A DNA stretch of 64,000 nucleotides from Zhengitettix transpicula (lineage: Eukaryota > Arthropoda > Insecta > Orthoptera > Tetrigidae), in NCBI GenBank assembly GCA_037074705.1, contig CM073591.1, positions 1,852,087 through 1,916,086 of the forward strand. Reading direction: 5' to 3'. Positions 21,216-31,065 of this stretch are shown here, piece by piece. The notes beneath the pieces are model-generated. The model made no database searches and was not told where the DNA came from. It saw only the letters and a list, made by a program, of their open reading frames with translations. Within the stretch, counting starts at the first letter, position 1; each line of letters begins with the position of its first letter. Position numbers and translations under genes: made by a program.

Positions 21216-21268
21216 TCAGGTCACTGGATTTAAACCTGGCCAGAATCCGTCGTGTACGTTTATGTAAT
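21216..21268 (-). pseudogene. Second terminal Kazal exon (3b) of K4, cysteine lost
   Basis: After an intact acceptor (TTTCCAG) it reads DYINVHDGFWPGLNPVT then TGA. The final Kazal cysteine is Trp (TGG for TGC), so using this exon would leave Cys-pairing incomplete. It lies 214 nt beyond exon 3a. The equivalent exon of K8 (39866-39918) keeps the cysteine. Confidence 0.65.
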
Positions 21269-21482
21269 CTGGAAACAACAATATACGTAACAGACGATTC
21301 AAGGAAGTTTACTATGTGGATGGCAACACCGTCAGTGAAGGATCCAAGGTTAGGGGAAAAGAAACAAGAACATAAGCTAGGCCATGCGCACAAGCATGGA
21401 CATTGTTACTATTGTTGGTTCTACAGAGATTCATTTTTACGAATAAGTGCAAAACCTTCGACGATTGGCAGACCTGCTATTA

Positions 21483-22658
21483 TCAGTCATATGGCTTTAT
21501 TCCTGGGCAGAAACCATCGTGGATCCTCACGTAATCTGGAAACAAAATTGATTGTTGTGTATTATTTTCCTAATTGCATATTTAATTTATATTATTTAAT
21601 TAATCATTATATTCTGCATGTTAGAAATTAACCACACTCAGGACGGTTGATATCGGAAATGGGCGTTGCGTTGTCGATGTGAACGGGACGAATGAGATGA
21701 ACAATCCGGTTGGGCAAAACAATTCGTTAATCTTGATGCGTAAAAAGCAAATCTGTTGATGTCTGGATGGGACAGAACATTGTGGAAAAGCTGCAGAGGA
21801 GAACATCCTGAGGGTGGACGTCGACGAGTGAAGGCGTGTGTCGTGATGCCGTGTCCATTACATCAACATTATGCTGCTGTGGTAAAGAAACTGTAGTGAA
21901 AAGTTGGGAAATAACCTGCTGTTTACCCCCACCCCCACACGCGTCCCAACCCCTCGATGAAAATGTGATTTGCATCACCAGCGAAGGGAACGACATATTA
22001 CATTGTGCTTATCAACATGACGACATCCATAGTTTACTGACAACGCCAACTCGCAGCGTTGACAACGTTCCACTGACGTCATCCGCCTCCGCGTTATCAC
22101 CCTCTAAGAATGGCACTTTTACTTTACAAAAGGCTTTATTGACCATGTTCCACCTGACGACATCCACCGCTACGTAACGGTCACTCAGAGGAAAGAGGAA
22201 GTTTTAAGGACGTCATCTCACCATTGCGTTACGACCTTAATGACAGCAGCACCGCTGACCCTGCACAACAGTATCGGGAACAGGATCGACGAAATTTAAC
22301 CCCACTTTGAAATTATGTGCTTGACCAGTGGGACAGAGTCAATCTGTTGATCACCTGTTCGTGCTATGCCAATTATGCCTCGTCTCTCCTTACCGTTATT
22401 GAATCTGCAGTTTATGTTCTCCATGCAGTCGGAGTTGTAAAACGATTTGTATTCGCCGCGGCTGTTCCTGGCGCAAAGCGGGTCCAGACGAAGAGTGCAA
22501 TGTGTCCTGCATTTAGGTTTCGCCTTCGAATGAACTGAGCAGACGACCAGGGAAGCGACCACCAAGGCTGGAAGGAGCACAGCGACGTGAGAAGAGCGTC
22601 TACGGATAAAGGACTCATCAGAGAGACGATACTCACCCAGGACAACGTTCAGCTTCAT
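21483..22658 (-). CDS. K4: secreted Kazal-type protease inhibitor (P1 Leu)
   Basis: Exons 22637-22658, 22394-22567, 21483-21535; 82 aa. Intron 1 is 69 nt and in frame; both introns are phase 1. Signal peptide as in K3, linker KAKPKC, then KCRTHC, CTLRLDPLC, C-x6-C and HDGFC in exon 3 (DYVRIHDGFCPGIKPYD). Predicted P1 is Leu. Beta-type flank. A TGACGTCA motif lies in intron 2 at 22074-22081; two other equivalent sites are mutated. Confidence 0.9.
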
Positions 22659-22691
22659 GGCGACTGTGAGTTGGCCTGGAGGGTCTCTTCC

Positions 22692-22699
22692 TTTATAAG
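22692..22699 (-). promoter_or_regulatory. TATA box of K4
   Basis: CTTATAAA about 35-40 nt before the ATG at 22658. Confidence 0.6.
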
Positions 22700-22959
22700 C
22701 AACCAGTGCGGAGAAACCTTGATATTTCGCACCGCCATCGGTGCTAATTTACGTGCTTCTTGATAAGAGAGAAGGCGTAGTAAAATTCGAACCTAAATGT
22801 CAACCACAGAGCCTTCATCTGCGCGGATTCCTTTAGAAGCGAGAAAGATCCAGCGACATCAACGTCAGTGATTTTATCCTTGCTTAAAGCACATTCACGA
22901 TGCTTTAAAACAACATAAATAAAGTCCCACTGAATATTTCATTAATATTTTACTCCGAC

Positions 22960-24120
22960 GATTATAATAATTATTTAATATGTCGACCGTTTAAAATGTT
23001 TGAAAATTTCCTCCCCCGCCCAACTCCTGCATCTCTACGCGTACTTCCCTACCATGCCGTAAGGTGTTGAAATTATACTCAAACAAAACCGGTAGAAATA
23101 CTATCAATGACATTGACAGCGTAAAATATTTATTTCACGCAAATATCGGCCATTATACATTTCTGAAAATTTATACCCCCGCCCAGAACCTACCACCCCC
23201 AGTCACTTTCCCATTGGTTGTCATAAATAAACTCAGTGACATCCATAACTGGAATTTGACTCCAATCTGTGATTTATTTTCTTGTAACGCCCCTCAAACC
23301 CCCACCCCTAAGTGTGATCTTTCACGTCCTTAAGAGGTTTAAATTAAAAACAGAATCGGTAGAAATATTATCAGTACATTGACCTCGATAAATATTCATT
23401 CCTTTCCAAAATGGACCGTTAAACATGTTTTAAAATTAACACCCCCACCATCCCTTCCTTGTGGAGAGTTAAACGATTAGTTGAGTGTAATATTTATACT
23501 CATTGACATCCATGACCGTGAGTTCAACTCCATTTTCGATTGTTTTTGCATCATTATATTGTAATTCCACTCCACCCCCACCCTTAAAGGGAGCTCCATT
23601 CCCAATCCCAAAAGGGGTTAAAATTATACGCGGAGAAAATGTAGAGAAATTTTATTAATCAAATTGATCCAGAAATATATTTAATAACGACCGGTTAACA
23701 TTTTTTTTAAAAATTCACCCAACTCCTCCCACCTCAGCCCACCCCTCACGCGTTGTCCAGAATGTCATAAATAAATTCAGCGACATCCTTCGTTTTGACT
23801 CGTTTTTTTCTTGTCAGTCCCATCTACCCCCATGCATCGCCCTCATGCCGAAAGAGGGGTTCAATTTTTACACACACAACTTGGGTAGAATTACTTTAAA
23901 TGTAATTAACCCTGAAAATATTATTCACCTCTAATATCGGTCGTAATTTCATGTTTCAATATTTCCACTCCCGTCAAACACCACTCCTCGGGAGTTAAAT
24001 GACAAACTAAATGTCATAATTCAACTCAGTGACATTCATAACCCTGTATTTGACTCAAATCTCGGTTTTATTCGCGTTATTTATTTTTAACGCCCGTTGA
24101 AAATTTATGACGTCATCGTC
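22960..24120. repeat. Diverged tandem repeat array R3 (about 250-280 bp units)
   Basis: At least four degenerate units, each with a C-rich CCCCCACCC stretch, then TCATAAAT.AACTCAG.GACATCCAT and TTTGACTC-type segments. The GACATCC landmark recurs near 23,238, 23,504, 23,781 and 24,030 (spacing about 250-280 bp). Single or double related units occur at 2150-2280, 6850-7220 and 28,035-28,100. Satellite-like. Confidence 0.6.
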
Positions 24121-24449
24121 TCGCGAAGTAATTTAACACTAATTCGTAAATTATTTCAATTATAATTATTTCCACGTTTATTCTGGGGGTTTCTCACCCC
24201 CACAGTACCGGTTCTCCATTTCGGCAGAATATATATACCAATTTTTGTTGAATTCTGTCCACGCAATAAAATTTGTATAAAAACATACAAATATATATAC
24301 AAACAAACAATCTGCTTTATTTATTAGATAATTAAATCAACAAATCCTCCCATCCAATGAGCAACATTGTCTATCCTGTTGTTTATACTTTGGACTGTTT
24401 ATGTTTGTTATTGTATTCCCAGATAATGAAATCACTCACCAACGCATAA

Positions 24450-25340
24450 TCTAGGCGAAGAAGATGGCTTCAGTGTTTGCGGTCTCCTTGGCGAAGAATA
24501 TGGCAGCCGTGGACAAGACTTTCGTCAATTGTCCCTGATGAATGAACTTCGTAAACGTTTCCAAATAAAAGCTAAATGTCACCGACAGCAATGCCGTCAG
24601 GATATAAAATCAATCTGTTAAATCAGTTGTTGGATAGTTTCATGGTAAATCAGTCCTCGATCTGCAGCTACATCGAAGTGACTCCTTGTCTTCGTAGCTA
24701 CAGATATACCGTTTAGGAGAGTAGCAGGGGGCTACCCTGATTTTGAACCAAGGTTCTAACAACCAGAGTCCTGTTTTCTATCGTGTATATTTCGCAGTCG
24801 TAGACCTTAAGCATACGGTAAGAGTTGTTCACTGTTCCCACTGCAACAGTCTGCGAGCTGCCTCTTAAAAATGGTCCAGAAACAGAGAATTAAAAACACT
24901 GTCCCGCCTTCGGAAAAGGCGTGGGACACGCATGTATTACACGACCTACCTGAAGCTTGTTTTCTGTGATTTCTCCTGCATGACTTACAGAACGCCGAGT
25001 AGGATCCAGCCTGTGAGCCCAAGTCAACCGTGGGCTACCTTCCCTATGCTATTAATGCGTAGTTGCCTTCACGTGAAGTACCCCAATATAGCCTGTAACT
25101 AAAAAGTACACTGCTCGAGGCATGGAGAAGATAATGCTGCGTCCTCGGTCTAATAATTGTAAGGACACGTGTAGGACGACAAACACCATGATCTTGACCA
25201 ACCTGATACTTTTTATCCTGTTTAAGTGAATCCTGGAGGCGTAGATAACACATTTCAATTCCCTTTCTGTCCTATTGATAGTCAGAGTCCGCCCTTGCTG
25301 CATGTCAACGGCCCATTAAATGTCAGTTATTAACATTAAT
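24450..25340. repeat. Duplicated block containing R1, copy near K5
   Basis: Partner of 17,295-18,180, including the micro-ORF (24,464-24,538) and an R1 retroposon (about 24,700-25,092). Confidence 0.65.
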
Positions 25341-25560
25341 ATAAATTTGAACCAACGAACCTTAATCGCACTTCTTATTGTACTTCCACACTTACGCCTC
25401 ATCTTATGCTCACGAATAGAATCCAAGGTTAGGGAAAAGAAACAAGAACATAAGCTTGGCCATGCGCACAAGCAAGGATATTATAAATATTGTTGGTTCT
25501 ACAGAGATTTATTATTATGAATAACTACAAAACCTTCGTAGATTTGCAGACCTGCTACTA

Positions 25561-26757
25561 TCAGTTATCTGGCTGCAATCCTGGGCAGAAACCTTTGTGG
25601 ATCTTCACGTAATCTGGAAACAAGATTTATTGTTGTGTATTATTTGCTTAACTGCATATTTAATTTATATTATTCAATTAATAATTATATTCTGTACGTT
25701 AGAAATTAACCACACTCAGGACGGTTGATATCGTAACTGGGCGTTGCGTTGTCGATGTGAACGGGACGAATGAGATGAACAATCCGGTTGGGCAAAACAA
25801 TTCTTTACTCTTGATGAGTAAAAAGCAAATATGTTGATGTCTGGTTGAGACAGAAGATTGTGGAAAAGCAGCAGAGGAGAAAATCCTGAGGGTGGACGTC
25901 GACGAGTGAAGGCGTGTGTCGTGATGTCGTGTTCATTACTTCAACATTATGCTGCAGTAGTGAATAAACTGTAGTTAAAAGTTGGGAACTTAACCTGCTG
26001 TTTACCCCCACCTCCACAAGCGTCCCCACCCATCGAAGACAAATGTGATTTGGATCGCCAGCGAAGGTAACGATATATTATATTGTGCTTATCAACATGA
26101 CAACATCCATAGTTTACTGACAACGCCAACTCGCAGCGTTGACAACGTTCAACTGACGTCATCCGCCTCCGCGTTATCACCCTCTAAGAATGGCACTTTA
26201 ACTTTAAGGCAGAATACATCACGCATTATTGACAAATTTCCACCTGACGTCATCCACCGATATCTAACGGTTACTCAGAGAAAAGAGGAAATTTGAAGTA
26301 ACGTCATCTTACCATTGCATTATGTCCATCATGAGAGCAGCACCACTGTCCTTGTGCAACAGTACCATCCTTTCGGGGGAAGTATCCATGAAATTCAACA
26401 CCACTTTGAAATTATGTGCTTGACCAGTCGGACAGAGTCAATCTGCTGACCACCTGTTCGAGCTATGTCAATTATACCTCATCTGTCCTTACCGTTATTG
26501 AATCTGCAGTTTAAGTCCTCCATGCAGTGGGCGTTGGAAAACGATTTGTATTCGCCGCGGCTGTTTCTGGCGCAAAGAGGGTTCAGAAAAAAAGAGCAAT
26601 GAGTCCTGCATTTAGGTTTCGCCTTAGAATGAACTGAGCTGACGACCAGGGAAGCGACCACCAAGGCTGAAAGGAGCACAGCGACATCAGATAAGCGTCT
26701 ACGACAGAAGAACTTCACAAAGAGACGATACTCACCGAGGACAACGTTCAGCTTCAT
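25561..26757 (-). CDS. K5: secreted Kazal-type protease inhibitor (P1 Phe)
   Basis: Exons 26736-26757, 26493-26666, 25561-25613; 82 aa. Intron 1 is 69 nt but the most diverged of the set; intron 2 is 879 nt. The signal peptide ends SLVVSSVHS (Cys to Ser versus paralogs). Kazal pattern KCRTHC, CSFFLNPLC, C-x6-C and HKGFC in exon 3 (DYVKIHKGFCPGLQPDN). Predicted P1 is Phe. Two perfect TGACGTCA motifs lie in intron 2 (26154-26161, 26245-26252). Beta-type flank. Confidence 0.9.
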
Positions 26758-26790
26758 GGCGACTGTCAGTTGAAATGGAGGGTCTCTTCC

Positions 26791-26798
26791 TTTATAAG
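26791..26798 (-). promoter_or_regulatory. TATA box of K5
   Basis: CTTATAAA about 35-40 nt before the ATG at 26757. Confidence 0.6.
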
Positions 26799-26819
26799 CA
26801 ACCAGTGCGGGAAAACCTT

Positions 26820-29240
26820 GATATTTCACACCGCCATCGGTGCTAATTTACGTGCTTCTTGATAAGAGGAAAGGCGTAGTAAAAATTGAACCTAAATGTC
26901 AACCACAGAGCCTTCATCTGCGCGGATTCCTTTGGAAGCGAGAAAGATCCAGCGACAGCAACGTCAGTGATTTTATCCTTGCTTAAAGCAATTCACGGTG
27001 CTTTAGAACAACATAAATAAAGTCCCACTGAACGATACATTAATATTTTGCTCCGACGTTTATTTGCCATCTGTTTAGTGACAGGTCAACAGCACTGTGT
27101 TGGTTATGTTACAGTAACCTGAGGGGGCTTCGTGGCGACGGGAGAAGACAGTCAATTGTTGATCTCTTATTATTACGCTGAACCTTCTCCTTTCCATTGT
27201 CCCTGCTCCCTCATTGTTTCACCAACCCTTCGGCTCTCCCATTATCGTTACGTTTGCGCCGTTATTAAGTGTTGTCAACTGACCAGTGCAGTTGCGTTTC
27301 TCTAGGCTCTTCTTAGCACCTGACGAAAGGAACATTGTGTGCCATTTGTATTTACCCTTTTTTATGTATTGACTATCTTTATTATTCGTAAATATAAGGA
27401 TTGCTAGAATTGCATTGTTGCATCAGGCGAACAAAACTTTAGAGATTCACAGTTTTTCGGACCCTGAAAGTGAGAGGTGTGTTTGGTGGAGTCAGTTTTC
27501 AGAGTTCCTGGTACCAATTATTAAGAAGGGGTTAATACCCAGCAGAGGCATACTGTATTAATAGTCCACTGGTTTTGGAATTGTAAGTGGATATTCTGCA
27601 GTAATTCGTCTATTGCCATATTGGCCCAATTACCAAAGTTTAAAAAAACAACGTTATCAACAGTTAAGAGCTGGAAGTGCTTGTGTTTGAAAACTAAAAC
27701 ATGTTTAAATTCTGTGCAATATGGTCTGTGTGTGATGTGTAACAATAATCAAGTGAGTTCGAGCCCAGACGAACAGCTAAGGGTAAAGTAAAAGTTGCAT
27801 TGTGATTATATAATTGTCATTTTATAACTATTTTATATGTGGCGGCCTTAAGAATTAAGCCGTGGCACAACAATACAAAATTGTAAAATTTCAACTGTTA
27901 TAAGAAATTGTTATATTTTCAATTCTTGTTTTCATTTTAAATCCTTTCATTTTAAGTTTTAATTTATTTATATCGTACTGTGTATTCATGGATATGAATA
28001 GTATGAGTCATTACTGGACCAAATAAAGCCTCTGGAATGTTTGTTAAACTCAGCAACATCCATAACCCCACATTTGACTCCAAACTCGATTGTTTTTAGT
28101 TATTTGACAGTATTTAAAAAACATTCAAGTGTCTTTACTGTTAATAAAGATGTGAAGTCAAACAACTCTGTTCTAAATGTACGTACGAGCCTAATTACAC
28201 TGCTTATATTTTCCTTAATTTACAGAGTGATTATGAGAAAATGTCGACAGCTTTCTCAAAATTTTATAAAATAAATCGGAGTGACAACTAAAGGTTTTTA
28301 TTATTATTATTAATTATCTGGGTGCCCAACGTTGCACGGGAACTCATTATAAACACATTTACAATAAAATATATGAAATTGTGGTGATAAACAAATATTA
28401 GGGAAAAATCATGGAACGCTCCATTTTTATGCCATGTCAGTTTTTCTAAAGAAAATTAGTTCCACAATTATTCGTATTGTTTTTTATTATCATTTGATGG
28501 ATTATTGCTGGATAAAATTATACTTTATATTAAATCAAAATATTTCCGCTTTATTCCATTACGAAGAAAAGGAACTATTACCTTTGTTGTGCAGTGTCGT
28601 CTCTCTCGGGGGTGCTGTGACGTCGTGATTTCTTGACACCCAGAAGTTTATTACAATATGATGACAGTTTTATTTACAATTATTTCTAACTTTATGCTAG
28701 GGGTGTCTCACCCCCCCCCCCCCCCTTCCCTCAACAGTACGTATTTTCGTGTTTTGAAGAATTAGTGTACCTACTTATAAGCAATCTGCCCGTGAATTAA
28801 AATATTACAGAGATGAACGTTAATACATGCATCCTTCTTTTATTAAATAGATTAAATTCTTGTTAGAATATGTTTAAACGAACAATTAAGGTTGCGTTGT
28901 TTTTAAACTGTAATTTTAAGTTTGTTTTGACTCATCCACCTGAGTTTTACTGTACCTCAACAATCTCGGTAATTCCAGAGAAGCTCCAATAAAAACCCCC
29001 AACGTGTTTGTGACCTTTATTCCGCAGCCTGTTAATTATTTATGTGCCTGGAGCAGCCAAGTGTGAGAATTGAGAGCTGTAAGAATAAACACTGAAGACG
29101 TCACCGGGTTATCAATGCGCATGCGCGGACTGGACGCACCAATTAATAAGTAATTAAATTGGTCGCGGTTTCTGTTATCGGAGCCTCGCTAATTGGGATG
29201 TTTTGGGGCGACCGTCCATAATTCCCTTCCAAATGTCAAC
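26820..29240. other. Gene-free flank between K5 and L1
   Basis: AT-rich, homologous to 41,390-43,900 in unit A at clearly lower identity than sequence after 29,050. A minus-strand stretch (27,521-27,745) stays open in both (42,100-42,312; THRPYCTEFK, then FGN...NMAIDEL), but it has no recognised domain and looks like a repeat fragment. An R3-like unit is at 28,035-28,100 and a 14-C run at about 28,712. Confidence 0.5.
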
Positions 29241-29258
29241 TGATAGACGGACGAGTCC

Positions 29259-29266
29259 TTATAAGA
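29259..29266 (+). promoter_or_regulatory. TATA box of L1
   Basis: TTATAAGA about 38-45 nt before the L1 ATG; the same element precedes L2 (43,925) and L3 (58,069). Confidence 0.6.
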
Positions 29267-29303
29267 GGCGCGGCAACGCTGGAGCAGAGGAACGAGAGGA
29301 ACC

Positions 29304-29594
29304 ATGGCGCAGCGCTTCAACTGGGGTGAGAATTTCCGTGACAACATCTGCCGGACGGCGAAAATCCTGATTAAAATTCATCCAGAGATAATGCAACCGC
29401 TCACAGTCTCAGTCGGTCTTGTAATAAATCTGACTATTTAGACGAATTATAAATTATGAACTATATGGCGGTCAATCAGACCTCCCAATAATAAAAACAG
29501 ATACAAAGTTTATTCCACAGACTTGGGGACCTTCTCAAGAAACCGGGATACTTGTATCATCTTTAGACACAGACGGCCATATTATTCATAATCG

Positions 29595-29644
<50 letters not shown>

Positions 29645-31007
29645 AACCAAATTTTCTCCTATGCTTATTTATCAATGATTTGCCCCACGTTGTGGTGCCA
29701 AAACGTAATATTCTATACGGGCGTCTTAATAACAAAAAAATTAAACTTTATAACAAAACAGATTTATTAAACAAAAATTTACATTTATCAGAATTTAATA
29801 CTATAAAAGATCTCTTTTTCTCATGGGTCTCGACCTGGGCTTGACAATGGAACAGAATCGAAAAAGGCCCAACATGTATGTTTTAATTAAACAAAAAAAA
29901 TATTTATTAAATTTATCAACGGATTTAACTTACAGCTTGCTTCTAATTTTTAGTATAACAAAGAAGGGAACGAAATCTGACTGATATACTTTAAATAACG
30001 TTTACATCTGATTATATTGTTCATTCTAACTTACTGTTTCTCGGGTCTCTTGGGCTCGTATCTTTAGATTCGCACTTCATATCTTACACGTTCATACACT
30101 TATTCCAACACAATCCCTCTGGTTCGCTGCTGCCTGGTTCTCCATATCTTGTTACGTCTCCTTATGTGTTCCTTGTGAAGTTCCTCGGTGTCGGTTGTCG
30201 TATCCGGTCGCACCTCCTCTGCGTTAAAAGTCTAATTCCAAACAGCACGCTGGCTCCACACTCATTACTGACTGCCGACTCACGTCTAACTCACGACTAA
30301 CTCTCGACTCTAAGTCCAACTCCAAACTGCCTCTTTCCTCCTCCTCACTTTCCGTCCAACTCCACACTGCCTCTTTCCTCCTCCTCACTTTCCGTCCAAC
30401 TCCACACTGCTTTAACAATAGGATATTCCTCTATATATACTGCTAGCATCCCGGTTCCTCTCCTGGTTCAAAAGTCCGTCGCCATGGTTAATCTGACAGC
30501 ATCCCATTAACGAGATTTACTTTCTTGCCGCTGGAGTCCTTCCTTTCCTCGCTTCACAAGTGCGCGACACTAATTTCCCTTGCAGCTGCTAGGCCCTTCG
30601 TCACGTCTCATTGCAATTACTTTGCAATTTACCCTTGTCCGTTTGACCAGCACTTCCTATAACAAATCGCCGTTTCCCGATCTTTTCAAGTTACGGCCTC
30701 CTTTCTTGTCCCAAGCAAATACGCCAACTGTCAGGTCATTTATCCTAACTCAATGTCTTTCAAAGACCCATACATCTCGTTCGCTCTTAAGTTCTGACCC
30801 CTCCACACGTGCGTCGTGACGAATTTCTTCCGACAGAAACCGTCCTTCCAAGTTACGCTTCTGACGGCAAATCTCCCTAGTCGGAGATAAATGTCTTTTG
30901 CTTCTTCAAAGAGCCCCTAATCATTTTTCACACGCTTTCTCTTCACCACTCGTGTGCTGTTCCGAGCCAATGCCTCTAATTTCATGCATTACATTATTTA
31001 ATGCATT

Positions 31008-31065
<58 letters not shown>

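Noticed and set aside
30224..30418. Glu-rich minus-strand frame (ESEEEERGSLELD), repeated at 44.9 and 59.0 kb
   Set aside because: It is a translation of the 40-bp minisatellite with no gene context.
29597..31062. CRISPR-like or regulatory meaning for the regular AT arrays
   Set aside because: They are plain dinucleotide microsatellites in a eukaryotic intron, varying in length between copies.
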